The notes: a model not told the origin generated them from the sequence alone. A stretch of DNA of 64,000 nt from Pantoea nemavictus (GCF_037479095.1 NZ_JBBGZW010000002.1:124001-188000); one strand, 5' to 3'; shown: positions 33,382-41,957, counted from the stretch's first letter. Made by a program: numbers and translations.

Positions 33382-34530
33382 TTACTCAACGATGGTGACC
33401 CAGTTCGCCCCCTTTCCGGTGGGCACACGCTCAATTAATGTGAGTTTGCCGCTGTCTTGATCAATGGAGTAGAGCGACACCTGGGTTGACTTCTGACCCG
33501 ATTCAATTAAATAGCGGCCAGAATTATCAATCGCAAATCCGCGCGGTTGTGCTTCTGTTTTGGTGCTATTAATCAGCGTTAAGCGGCCATCCTGCGGGGA
33601 AACGCGAAACGCCGTAATATTACTGCTGGTGCGTTCGGTGGAATACAGGAACCGGCCATTAGGGGTGAGGTGAATATCGGCTTGCCATAAGCGTGGTTTG
33701 GCCGATTTCGGCAAATCATCATCGCCAGTCAGTGGCCGCGCTTCGCCGCGCTGCATGTTCGCCGCGATGAGCGGATCGAGTGATGGCGTCGCCTCATGCT
33801 CCGTCAGCGTGCCATCTTTATTCAGCGTGAGGCGCGAAATGTTGCCCGCCATTTCGGTCAGCAAATATAGATTCTGTTCACCTCGCCCATCACGCTGCGG
33901 TGCGAAGGCGAAATGGCGCGGCCCGGTGGCGGCTTCGCGCTGGATATTCACAAAGGCGGGGCTATTGGCCGTCACTTTTCCACTTTTGCTATCAAACCGA
34001 TATTGCAGCAGCTGATCGGCGCCCAGCAACGGTACATATAAAAATTGATTGCTGGGATCGGTTTGGATCGCATGCGCTCGCTTGCCGGTATGCACGACTT
34101 GTACCGGCGCACTCTCTACTTTGCCATCGCTGGCGATGCGATTAATGCTGAAGAGATCCCCGCCGTAAGAGGAGGAGAGCAGAAAGCGCCCGCTTTTATC
34201 CAGCGCTAAATACGCCATCGCTTCAGGCAATGGGGTATCGGCAAAATGGCTCAGCGTCCCATCGGGCTGAATATGCCAGGCCGAAACATGGTATGGCTGG
34301 CTGCGGACCGAGACGTAAAGCGTTTTCTTATCCTGCGATACCACCATTGGCATACTTTTCAGGCCGCTGGGATATTCACCCACCGGCTTGAGCTGCTGCT
34401 GGGTCTTATTCAGCGCATAGGCCGTCACCGTGCCACTGTCACCATTTGATACGTAGACAAATGACTTTTCCTGCGCCATTACCGCGGATGCAAACAGCAT
34501 CATGCCGGCGGCCATTACCGTCTTGTTCAT
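33382..34530 (-). CDS. Periplasmic lactonase, seven-bladed beta-propeller family
   Basis: A 382-residue protein of the lactonase family related to 6-phosphogluconolactonase YbhE and carboxy-muconate cycloisomerase. A signal peptide (residues 1-19, ending AVMA) makes it periplasmic. Repeating blade motifs are visible (FVYVSNGDSGTVTAY, LYVSVRSQPYHVSAW, FLLSSSYGGDLFS, FLYSTERTSSNITAF). It lies next to a periplasmic sugar dehydrogenase, so the natural job would be opening the aldono-lactone formed there. This coupling is inference. Confidence 0.8.
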   Translation of the reverse strand: MNKTVMAAGMMLFASAVMAQEKSFVYVSNGDSGTVTAYALNKTQQQLKPVGEYPSGLKSMPMVVSQDKKTLYVSVRSQPYHVSAWHIQPDGTLSHFADTPLPEAMAYLALDKSGRFLLSSSYGGDLFSINRIASDGKVESAPVQVVHTGKRAHAIQTDPSNQFLYVPLLGADQLLQYRFDSKSGKVTANSPAFVNIQREAATGPRHFAFAPQRDGRGEQNLYLLTEMAGNISRLTLNKDGTLTEHEATPSLDPLIAANMQRGEARPLTGDDDLPKSAKPRLWQADIHLTPNGRFLYSTERTSSNITAFRVSPQDGRLTLINSTKTEAQPRGFAIDNSGRYLIESGQKSTQVSLYSIDQDSGKLTLIERVPTGKGANWVTIVE

Positions 34531-34566
34531 TGATAGGTCTCTTTTTTGTAGGGGACAGCGATTGAG

Positions 34567-35205
34567 TTACCAGCGCGTATTAAAGTGCTCACACAACTCC
34601 AATACCGCTTTCTCCGGCAGCGCGTCAGGCTTATCCACACAGTTCAGCCACAGTCGTGCGGTTTCCTCCAGCTCCTCAAGGGCAAAACTCACCGTCGAAA
34701 CTGATTTGCCCCACATCACGGGCCCTAATCTTTCCAGCATCACGCCGCGCACCTCGTTTGCCAGTTCAGCAACCTGCTCTGCAACGTCGGCATGGCCCGG
34801 ACGGCGATAATCGATCAACGGGATGCGCCCTACTTTCATCACCTGATACGGCGTGAGCGGCGGCAAAATACTGTCGCGTTGCCAAACGCCTGCCAGCGTT
34901 AGCTGTACCAGATGGGTGGAATGGGTGTGCACCACGCCGTGCGCTTCCGGGTTGCGATCGTAAATCTGGCGATGCAGCAGCAGCGTTTTTGACGGTTTAT
35001 CGCCCGAAACCCATTCGCCATCGCGATTGACCTTAGCAATGCGGCCCGGCTCCAGATGCCCCAGGCAGGCGTCGGTTGGCGTAATCAGCCAGCCATCCTC
35101 CAGGCGAGCACTGATGTTACCCGCCGTGCCGGTGGTATAGCCGCGATTAAACAGATCGGCTCCCACCTGGCAAATTTCCTCACGCAACGACTGTTCATTT
35201 TGCAT
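34567..35205 (-). CDS. Class II aldolase/decarboxylase (OtnC/YgbL-like)
   Basis: A 212-residue class II aldolase/adducin-domain protein. The motif order (TGTAGNISARL, GDKPSKTLLLH, HSTHLVQLT with metal histidines, MLERLGPVMWGKS) matches the family of 3-oxo-tetronate 4-phosphate decarboxylase OtnC and L-fuculose-phosphate aldolases. AGGAGT lies 7 nt before the ATG at 35205; the in-frame GTG at 35214 overlaps this site and is rejected. It overlaps no gene but its Shine-Dalgarno covers the MFS stop, so the two are coupled. The OtnK-like kinase at 40625 is the expected partner. Confidence 0.82.
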   Translation of the reverse strand: MQNEQSLREEICQVGADLFNRGYTTGTAGNISARLEDGWLITPTDACLGHLEPGRIAKVNRDGEWVSGDKPSKTLLLHRQIYDRNPEAHGVVHTHSTHLVQLTLAGVWQRDSILPPLTPYQVMKVGRIPLIDYRRPGHADVAEQVAELANEVRGVMLERLGPVMWGKSVSTVSFALEELEETARLWLNCVDKPDALPEKAVLELCEHFNTRW

Positions 35206-35216
35206 CGAAATCACTC

Positions 35217-36524
35217 CTATTGGTTGGCGGTGGCAATCACGTTGGTATCACCTTTGGGGCTGATCGGTAAGGGTTCCAGCTTGCCGAGCACAAACATAAA
35301 GGTCAGCGCGCCCAGCACACAGATGCCGCCCGCAACCAGCAGTGGTACCACAAAGGAACCGTGGCTCAGGCTCAACATCAAGCCGGTGAATGACGCGGTG
35401 ACAATCCCAGCGAGGTTGCCGGCAAAGTTCTGAATACCGCCCAGCGTGGCGACGTAATTACTGGCTGGCGCCACGTCCGCGGGCAGCGTCCAGATATTGG
35501 CTGCGGTAAACGCTAAACCGGCGTAAGTAATGGAGAAAAGCGTCAGAATGACCGCAATGCTGTCGGTAAAGGCCGCGAAGGCAATGACGCTGGAGAGCAG
35601 CATGCCGCTAATCAGGCAGGTTTTGCGTGCTACGGTCAGACTAAACCCTTTGCGATACAGGGCATCTGAGACCACCCCACCCAGCAGGCTGCCCGGAATC
35701 CCCATCAGAGCAGGAATGGCACCCAGCGTACCCAGCTCTTTCAACGAAAAGCCGTGCGCAACGGTGAGATAGGTTGGGAACCAGGTAACAAAAAAGTAGG
35801 TGGCGAAATTCATGCAGAAGAAGCCAATCATCATGCCCCACACATTGCGATGGCGGAACAGCGACCACAACTCGACTTTCGCGTTGGCCTGCGTGGTGGG
35901 TAACGCGCGATCTTCCAGCAAATTCTGGCGCTCGGTTTCATCCAGGCCTTTCATCTCTTCCGGTTCGCGATAGAACACTAACCAGATCACCACCCAAATC
36001 AGCCCTAAAGCGCCAGTCACGATAAAGGAGGTTTCCCAGTTCCACACGCTAATCAGCCAGGCGACCAACGGCAGCGCCAGCGCACTGCCAGCACGCGGGC
36101 CGGCATCAAAAATACCGCTCGCCGTCGCACGCTGCTTTTTCGGGAACCAACTGTAAACCACTTTCACACAGCCCGGATTTCCGCCGGCCTCACCCAACCC
36201 TAATGCTAAGCGTGCCGCAAAAAGTGAAGTGAAACCTTTACCAAACGAGGTAAACACCGTAAACAACGACCACCAGCCCACCGCGATGGCCAGACCGGCG
36301 CGGGCACCGAGGCGATCGAGTAAGCGTCCAGCGGGGATTTGCATCAGCGCATAGGTCCAGAAAAAGGCGCCCAGAATCAGCCCCATGCTGGTGTCATCCA
36401 GCCCTAAATCGGCTTTGATGTGCGGTGCAGCGATCGCAAGGTTAATACGATCGATGTAATTGATTGCGATAGCGAAAAAGCAGAACACGATCATCAGCCA
36501 GCGAATTCGTGGATATCTGCGCAT
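35217..36524 (-). CDS. MFS transporter, GudP/anion:cation symporter type
   Basis: A 435-residue twelve-segment transporter of the anion:cation symporter (ACS) family, which imports hexuronates, glucarate and galactonate. Evidence is the N-terminal FFAIAINYIDRINLAIAAPHI signature, RLLDRLGARAGLA in loop 2-3 and the RLALGLGEAGGNPG motif. It probably imports an acid sugar. AGGAA precedes the ATG. It is the first gene of a minus-strand unit continuing to the aldolase and possibly to the lactonase and dehydrogenase genes. LacI operators lie upstream (36679-36722). Confidence 0.88.
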   Translation of the reverse strand: MRRYPRIRWLMIVFCFFAIAINYIDRINLAIAAPHIKADLGLDDTSMGLILGAFFWTYALMQIPAGRLLDRLGARAGLAIAVGWWSLFTVFTSFGKGFTSLFAARLALGLGEAGGNPGCVKVVYSWFPKKQRATASGIFDAGPRAGSALALPLVAWLISVWNWETSFIVTGALGLIWVVIWLVFYREPEEMKGLDETERQNLLEDRALPTTQANAKVELWSLFRHRNVWGMMIGFFCMNFATYFFVTWFPTYLTVAHGFSLKELGTLGAIPALMGIPGSLLGGVVSDALYRKGFSLTVARKTCLISGMLLSSVIAFAAFTDSIAVILTLFSITYAGLAFTAANIWTLPADVAPASNYVATLGGIQNFAGNLAGIVTASFTGLMLSLSHGSFVVPLLVAGGICVLGALTFMFVLGKLEPLPISPKGDTNVIATANQ

Positions 36525-36678
36525 GGTGAATTCCTTTATGATTTATTGAGAGGTAACAAAGGTTCTGCGGCCCTGCGACGCCCGCAGCCCGCGTTGTGGT
36601 TAAATTTGGGGGTGACAGGTCATAAACGTGTTAAAAAACGTGAGCAGGCACACCCAACCTGATAACATGATGTCAAAA

Positions 36679-36690
36679 GTAAGCGATTAC
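36679..36690. promoter_or_regulatory. LacI-family operator O1
   Basis: GTAAGCGATTAC within AAAA/AAAAT flanks, in the divergent region between the MFS gene and the LacI gene. Its centre is 32 bp, three helical turns, from O2. Confidence 0.7.
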
Positions 36691-36710
36691 AAAATTCAGT
36701 CAAGCCAAAA

Positions 36711-36722
36711 GTAAGCGCTTTC
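36711..36722. promoter_or_regulatory. LacI-family operator O2
   Basis: GTAAGCGCTTTC, same flanks as O1, 66 bp upstream of the LacI start. The spacing suggests cooperative binding of two dimers controlling both divergent units. Confidence 0.7.
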
Positions 36723-36787
36723 AAAATTGATAGTGAGTTGTCTGCAATTTTTGTGGGCAAGCTCACTCTTTCTGCAGGAGTGACTTG

Positions 36788-37822
36788 ATGAGTGAGAAGC
36801 AAAATGGATCTGGCCGCGTATCACTGGATGATGTTGCGCGTCTCTCAGGGGTATCAACGGCGACGGTTTCGCGCGTACTCAACGGCAGCACCACGGTAAA
36901 GGCGTCGCGTCGTGAAGCCGTGGAGAGAGCCTGCGAGGAGTTGGGATATGTGATCAACCGCGCCGCTCGCACCCTCGCCTCACGCCGCAGTATGACCATT
37001 GGCGCGGTGGTGCCGACGCTGGCAACCGAAACCTTTTCGCGCCCGTTGGCGGCTTTTCAGCAATTGATTCACGAAGCCGGTTATACGCTGCTATTGGCCA
37101 ACTCAAACTTCGATCCGGAAACCGAGCTGAAAGAAGTTAATAAGCTGATTGAATACGGCATTGATGGCCTGATGCTGGTGGGAAATACCCACCATCCGAA
37201 GCTTTGGGAGCGCATTGTTCAGCAGGGGATCGCCTGCGTGCAGACCTTTTCGCAAGACAGCGAAAGACCTTGCGTAGGCTATGACAGCGAGGGTGCAGCG
37301 GAGAGCATGGCGCAACATTTGTTGGGCTTAGGGCACCAGCATTTTGCGGTGATTGTCGGCACGCCGCCGTCGAATGATCGGATTTCCGAACGTCTTAACG
37401 GTACGCGCCGCGCCCTACAGCAGCGCGGATTAACGCTGCCGGACACACATCTCATTGATAACGCCTTCAGCATGAATGATGCGCGCCGAGCGGTGTTCCG
37501 CCTACTCGATGGCCCGCAGCCGCCTACCGCCATCATTTGCGGTAACGATCTGCTGGCGTTTGGGGCGATGCGCGCGGCCAGCGAGCGCTATTTGCGCATC
37601 CCTAATGATATCTCCATTGTCGGCTTCAACGACTACGAATATGCCGAGCATCTGGAGCATCCGCTGACCACCATGCGCGTCGATTTAGCCTCAATTGGCG
37701 AACATGCAGCCCACTATTTGTTGAACACGCTGAACAATCTGCCGGCACAAACGCATACGCAGATTGGTACCGAACTGATTGTACGGGGCAGCAGCGGCTC
37801 GGTGCCCCGTCAGGAGCGTTAA
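36788..37822 (+). CDS. LacI family transcriptional regulator
   Basis: A 344-residue regulator with an N-terminal LacI HTH (SLDDVARLSGVSTATVSRVLNG, about residues 10-32), a hinge helix (INRAARTLAS) and a periplasmic-binding-like effector domain. AGGAG is 7 nt before the ATG at 36788; the TTG at 36785 is too close. The acid-sugar genes on both sides and the four matching GTAAGC-type operators make it the probable local repressor. It belongs to the GntR-like branch of the family by appearance; effector unknown. Confidence 0.88.
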   Translation: MSEKQNGSGRVSLDDVARLSGVSTATVSRVLNGSTTVKASRREAVERACEELGYVINRAARTLASRRSMTIGAVVPTLATETFSRPLAAFQQLIHEAGYTLLLANSNFDPETELKEVNKLIEYGIDGLMLVGNTHHPKLWERIVQQGIACVQTFSQDSERPCVGYDSEGAAESMAQHLLGLGHQHFAVIVGTPPSNDRISERLNGTRRALQQRGLTLPDTHLIDNAFSMNDARRAVFRLLDGPQPPTAIICGNDLLAFGAMRAASERYLRIPNDISIVGFNDYEYAEHLEHPLTTMRVDLASIGEHAAHYLLNTLNNLPAQTHTQIGTELIVRGSSGSVPRQER

Positions 37823-38508
37823 TCGCGGCTGACCATGCCAAACCGGCTGAACACGTCCGTCACCGGCGGCGTTTTCAGCCAGGTGAGAAAGGTTTGCGCC
37901 CGCTCTGGCTGCTGAGCACGGCTCAACACCGCCGCAGAGAGCGAAATGGCCTGCTGCGTGCCGGGCGGCAGCGGCCCAACCACATCAATGCCCTCTACCA
38001 TTAGCAATTCACTAATCTGCTGTATCGCCAGATCGGCCTTGCCGTTCACCAGTTGTTCCGCAGTAAACCCTGCCGGAATCACCGTACCGCGCGCGCGCAG
38101 TTCTGCATCGATATTGAGCTGTTTTAACAGCTGCGAAAACCATACGCCGCTGGCCCCCGCTTCTGACCAGGCTACCGAGCGTGCCGCCAGCAGCGCCTTG
38201 ACAAGGTTGTCACGATTACTGATATCCGGCTGTGCCGCGCCTGCCCGCACCGCGACACCGATCGGCGAATCAACCAGTTCAATCCGCGTGCGCGCATCAG
38301 CGATACCCGATTGCGTTAGGCGATCGAGCGTTTCAACCGTCGCAATCACCACCTCGGCCTGCGCGCCCGCATTGAGCTCCTTTTCAATAATGGTGCTGGG
38401 ATGCCAGCGAATCGCCAGCGGTGTCGCTGGCTGTTGCGCCCGCCATGCGGGAATCAGCGTAGTAAAGGGCGCACTCAGTGCCAGCGCGCTGTAGATCGGC
38501 AGTTCCAT
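37819..38508 (-). CDS. ModA-like substrate-binding-fold protein without signal peptide
   Basis: A 229-residue type II periplasmic-binding-fold protein related to molybdate-binding proteins (IYSALALSAPFTTLIPAWRAQ at the start; AQAEVVIATVETLDRL; LVNGKADLAIQQISELL). No signal sequence or lipobox is present and no permease is adjacent, so it would stay in the cytoplasm. It starts 2 bp after the FMN dehydrogenase stop, so it is co-transcribed, and it overlaps the end of the convergent LacI gene by 4 bp. It may sense or carry a small acid. Confidence 0.7.
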   Translation of the reverse strand: MELPIYSALALSAPFTTLIPAWRAQQPATPLAIRWHPSTIIEKELNAGAQAEVVIATVETLDRLTQSGIADARTRIELVDSPIGVAVRAGAAQPDISNRDNLVKALLAARSVAWSEAGASGVWFSQLLKQLNIDAELRARGTVIPAGFTAEQLVNGKADLAIQQISELLMVEGIDVVGPLPPGTQQAISLSAAVLSRAQQPERAQTFLTWLKTPPVTDVFSRFGMVSRD

Positions 38509-38510
38509 GC

Positions 38511-39758
38511 TTAAGCCTCCCGCGCGAAAAGCGGTGCGCGACGCAGCAGCGCAGCGTTAAGTTGGTCAGGACGCGTCACGCCAATCAGCGCTAAGTCGCG
38601 GTCAATTTCATCACGCAGGATATGCATAGCGTGCTCAATACCCGCCTGCGCGCCAATCACTGCGCCATACAGGAATGGGCGTCCCAGAAACACGAAGTCG
38701 GCGCCCAGCGCCATGGCTTTCATTACATCGGTACCACGGCGAATACCGCTGTCGATGATCACCTTCATATCGCCCTTCGCGGCAGCAATTTCCGCCAGCG
38801 TATGCAGAGGCGGCACGGTGTGATCAAGCTGGCGGCCGCCGTGATTGGAAAGAATCACCGCATCCGCCCCGAGATCGCGCGCAATGAACGCATCATCCGG
38901 TGACATCAAGCCCTTGATCACCAGATTACCTTTCCATTTTTTGCGGATCGCTTCGACATGTTTCCAGCTCAGCTGGTCGCGGGCATTGGTGTTGCGCACT
39001 TTACTCGACATCATCGGCGGGCCGCGTTCGGCATCGGTATTTTCAAAGTGCGGCGCACCATGGCGCAGGAAGGTTTGCGCCACCGTACCCAGCAGCCAGC
39101 GTGGGCTCATCGCGCTTTGCCACATCACTTTTGGCGTGAGTTTTATCGGCATACTGAAGCCGCTGCGGGTGTTGTGTTCACGATTACCCAGCATTGGCGT
39201 ATCGCCGGTGACCACTAATGTTTTGTAGCCCGCGCGTTCAACGCGATCGACTAAACGATCGATACGCGGTTGATCGCCCGCCAGATAAGCCTGGAACCAG
39301 GCTTCCGGGTTGGCAGCAATCACCTCTTCCAGCGGAATCAATGACGATGCGCTGAGGATCATCGGGACATTCATCGCTCTTGCCGCTTTCGCCAGCATCA
39401 GATCTGCGCGGTAACTGACAAATGACGCGCCGCCCAGCGGAGCAACGCCAAACGGATGCGACCAGTCATGACCCAGCAAATTAACCCGCTGATCGCGCCC
39501 CGACACGTCACGAAACATGCGCGGCACAAACACATATTGCTGGTAAGCCTCATAGGCGGCAGCCAATCCTCTGCCGGTTTCCACGCCGCCTTTAACGTAC
39601 TGATAAATCATATTGGGTAACCGCTTGCGCGCGTGACGTTCAAAATCCTCCAGCGCCAGCAAGTCACGAAAATGGCGTGGCACCGTATTCGCAGGACGCA
39701 CCTGCGCTTCGGGTGACACGTTTACGTTAATAGCGGTGGTTTCTCCACGAATGGTCAT
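38511..39758 (-). CDS. FMN-dependent 2-hydroxyacid dehydrogenase (LldD-like) 1
   Basis: A 415-residue member of the lactate/glycolate/mandelate oxidase family. FMN- and substrate-binding segments are seen: FGVAPLGG, LVVTGDTPMLGNRE, GNLVIKGLMS and the active-site His and Arg region LSNHGGRQLDH, then DSGIRRGTDVMKA. It oxidises an L-2-hydroxyacid to a 2-oxoacid. O3 lies 26 bp upstream of its start, so it appears to belong to the LacI regulon and could oxidise an aldonate or tetronate at C2. That substrate is inferred. Confidence 0.88.
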   Translation of the reverse strand: MTIRGETTAINVNVSPEAQVRPANTVPRHFRDLLALEDFERHARKRLPNMIYQYVKGGVETGRGLAAAYEAYQQYVFVPRMFRDVSGRDQRVNLLGHDWSHPFGVAPLGGASFVSYRADLMLAKAARAMNVPMILSASSLIPLEEVIAANPEAWFQAYLAGDQPRIDRLVDRVERAGYKTLVVTGDTPMLGNREHNTRSGFSMPIKLTPKVMWQSAMSPRWLLGTVAQTFLRHGAPHFENTDAERGPPMMSSKVRNTNARDQLSWKHVEAIRKKWKGNLVIKGLMSPDDAFIARDLGADAVILSNHGGRQLDHTVPPLHTLAEIAAAKGDMKVIIDSGIRRGTDVMKAMALGADFVFLGRPFLYGAVIGAQAGIEHAMHILRDEIDRDLALIGVTRPDQLNAALLRRAPLFAREA

Positions 39759-39784
39759 AGTGCGTTCTCAGTGTTATCCAATAA

Positions 39785-39796
39785 GTAAGCGATTTC
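39785..39796. promoter_or_regulatory. LacI-family operator O3
   Basis: GTAAGCGATTTC, 26 bp upstream of the FMN dehydrogenase start, matching O1 and O2 in core and flanks. Confidence 0.7.
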
Positions 39797-39856
39797 AAAA
39801 TAGGCATTCTGACGAATGCTTCCAATCTATATCCTGCCAGATACACAGTTTTTTTA

Positions 39857-39872
39857 TGTGACAGCTGTCACT
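39857..39872. promoter_or_regulatory. CRP-binding site candidate
   Basis: TGTGACAGCTGTCACT matches the CRP pattern TGTGA-N6-TCACA at 9 of 10 positions, and its inner 14 bp are a perfect palindrome. It lies between O3 and O4 in the divergent intergenic region, so catabolite activation could serve both units. Confidence 0.6.
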
Positions 39873-39886
39873 ATATCAAGACAAAT

Positions 39887-39898
39887 GTAAGCCCTTAC
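39887..39898. promoter_or_regulatory. LacI-family operator O4
   Basis: GTAAGCCCTTAC, palindromic, 67 bp upstream of the racemase-fold gene. The central base pair differs from O1-O3 (CC instead of CG). Confidence 0.55.
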
Positions 39899-39965
39899 AT
39901 TTTCATCTCAGATTAAGTATGGTGTGCTGTAATTCACTTGTGTATCGCTGGTGACGGAGAGAATG

Positions 39966-40631
39966 ATGAGCCAACGCATAGTTTTATTGCATGCCACCCC
40001 GGTGGCGATGTCCCCTATTCAGGAAGCGTTTAACGATCTTTGGCCTGAAGCCGAAGTGGTGAACTTACTGGATGATGGTTTGACCCTCGATCGCGCCAAA
40101 GAGGAACAGCTGTCGCGCCCGCTGATCGATCGCTTTGTGGCGTTTGGCCGTTACGGTTATGCGATGAATGCGCAGGGCATTCTGGTGACCTGCTCCGCTT
40201 TTGGCCCGGCGATTGATGAGCTCGCTGCAGCACTGCCGGTGCCGGTGCTGAAACCCAATGAAGCGATGTTTGAAGCGGCACTGCAGCAAGGTGAGCGAAT
40301 TGGTATGTTGGCCACGTTTGGACCGTCATTGGTAACCATGTGCGATGAGTTTAACCACTATGCCGCGCAAATTGGCTCAAACGCGACGCTGGAAACCGTG
40401 CTGGTTCCGGACGCTATCGATCTGCTGCGTAAAGGTGATGTCACCAACCACAACCGTTTAGTGGCGGAGTTCGCACCCCAGCTGAGCCACTGCGATGTAA
40501 TTATGCTGGCGCACTTCTCAACGTCGCGAGCCGCAACCGCTGTGCGTGAGCAGGTGGCGATTCCCGTGTTAACCGCGCCGCACGCGGCAGTGAAAAAAAT
40601 GCAGTTGGCCATCGGAGGTGCATCATGCTGA
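39966..40631 (+). CDS. Aspartate/glutamate racemase-superfamily protein
   Basis: A 221-residue protein of the Asp/Glu/hydantoin racemase fold. The first catalytic Cys is present in LVTCSAFGPAI. At the usual place of the second Cys the sequence reads MLAHFSTSRAA with no Cys, so classical two-base racemisation is doubtful and an isomerase or decarboxylase-type reaction is possible. The ATG at 39966 is best spaced from GGAGAG. It overlaps the OtnK-like kinase by 7 bp, so both act in one pathway. Confidence 0.7.
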   Translation: MSQRIVLLHATPVAMSPIQEAFNDLWPEAEVVNLLDDGLTLDRAKEEQLSRPLIDRFVAFGRYGYAMNAQGILVTCSAFGPAIDELAAALPVPVLKPNEAMFEAALQQGERIGMLATFGPSLVTMCDEFNHYAAQIGSNATLETVLVPDAIDLLRKGDVTNHNRLVAEFAPQLSHCDVIMLAHFSTSRAATAVREQVAIPVLTAPHAAVKKMQLAIGGASC

Positions 40632-41905
40632 TTGGGGTCATTGCCGATGATTTTACCGGTGCCAGCGATATTGCCGTGACGTTATCGAAAGGATTGGCGG
40701 GTGAAGGCGGTTTACATACCACGCAATATCTCGGCATACCGCAACAGCCTGCAACGGCAGACGTTGAGGCCGGCGTTATCGCCCTGAAGTCGCGCTCCCT
40801 GCCCGCCGCAAAAGCGGTGCAGCAATCATTGGCCGCCTGCGAATGGTTATTGGATCAGGGCTGTACGCAGATCGTGTTTAAATACTGCTCCACCTTTGAC
40901 TCCACCGACGACGGCAATATTGGCCCGGTGCTGGACGCACTCGCCGCACGTTTAGAAGCGCGGCGCGTCATTGTTTGTCCTGCGTTCCCCGCCATGGGAC
41001 GTACGGTTTATCAGGGCAATCTGTTTGTCCACGATCGCCCACTGAATGAGTCCGGGATGGAACATCATCCGCTCACGCCGATGAAAGATGCTGATATTCG
41101 CCGCTTACTGGCGCGTCAGGCTCGCACGCGCGTCAGCCACATTCGCTGGCAGCAGGTGGTACAAGGCAGTGAACAACTGCGTGAGACGTTGCAAGCCTAC
41201 AGCGAAGATGAGCCGCAATTACTGGTTGTCGATGCGCTGAGCGACCACGACCTGACGATTATCGGCGTCGCGGCGGCGGAAGCGCGGCTGATCAGCGGTG
41301 GTTCGGGCATTGCACTGGGTTTACCGCACAACTTTATCAGTGCGGGTAAGGCACAGGGAGATAGCCGTAAATTCCCCGCGATCGCTGGCCCCAGTGCGAT
41401 TCTGGTGGGCAGCTGTTCTGGCGCTACGCGCGGGCAGATTGAGGAGCACCAAAAACACCATGCGGTGCTGGCGATAGAGATTCAGGATGTGATGGCGCAA
41501 CGCATTCACGCCGATGACGTGGTGAACTTTATCCTTGCGCATCAGGATGATTGCCCGCTGGTTTACTCATCGGGCGATCCGACCAGCGTGAGGCAAGCGC
41601 AGCAGCAGTTTGGTCAGCACAACATCTCACAACGTCTTGATCAGCTGTTTGGAGACAGCGCACGCAAGCTGGTGTATGAAGCGGGCATTCAGCGTTTGGT
41701 GGTGGGCGGCGGAGAAACGTCGGGTGCGGTCGTCAGTGCGCTTGATTTAGGTTGTTTGCAGGTTGGCCGCGAAATCGATCCCGGCGTGCCGGCGCTGTTT
41801 GCTCAGCGCGATCGCCCGCTGGCGCTGGCATTGAAATCGGGTAATTTTGGCCGGCGCGATTTCTTCTCCCATGCACTTAAGGTTTTAGCCGCTTCAGGCG
41901 ATTAA
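40625..41905 (+). CDS. Four-carbon acid sugar kinase (OtnK-like)
   Basis: A 426-residue kinase of the OtnK/YgbK (DUF1537) family, which phosphorylates 3-oxo-tetronates or related acid sugars. The N-terminal signature VIADDFTGASDIA and the C-terminal nucleotide-binding region (GGGETSGAVVSAL, then PGVPAL and LKSGNFG) are intact. GGAGG precedes the ATG. With the OtnC-like aldolase at 34567 it would convert an oxo-acid to a C3 phosphate. The usual OtnI isomerase is not nearby. Confidence 0.88.
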   Translation: MLIGVIADDFTGASDIAVTLSKGLAGEGGLHTTQYLGIPQQPATADVEAGVIALKSRSLPAAKAVQQSLAACEWLLDQGCTQIVFKYCSTFDSTDDGNIGPVLDALAARLEARRVIVCPAFPAMGRTVYQGNLFVHDRPLNESGMEHHPLTPMKDADIRRLLARQARTRVSHIRWQQVVQGSEQLRETLQAYSEDEPQLLVVDALSDHDLTIIGVAAAEARLISGGSGIALGLPHNFISAGKAQGDSRKFPAIAGPSAILVGSCSGATRGQIEEHQKHHAVLAIEIQDVMAQRIHADDVVNFILAHQDDCPLVYSSGDPTSVRQAQQQFGQHNISQRLDQLFGDSARKLVYEAGIQRLVVGGGETSGAVVSALDLGCLQVGREIDPGVPALFAQRDRPLALALKSGNFGRRDFFSHALKVLAASGD

Positions 41906-41914
41906 CTCCCCCAA

Positions 41915-41955
41915 AAAACAGAAGACAACCTCTAGATGACGTTGTCTTCTGTTTT
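41915..41955. terminator. Bidirectional intrinsic terminator
   Basis: AAAACAGAAGACAAC (41915-41929) pairs perfectly with GTTGTCTTCTGTTTT (41941-41955) around an 11-nt loop, with A-run on one side and T-run on the other. It lies between the convergent kinase and permease genes and serves both strands. Confidence 0.85.
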
Positions 41956-41957
41956 CG

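Noticed and set aside
35206..35214. GTG at 35214 as start of the class II aldolase
   Set aside because: The GTG lies inside the AGGAGT ribosome-binding site that serves the ATG at 35205.
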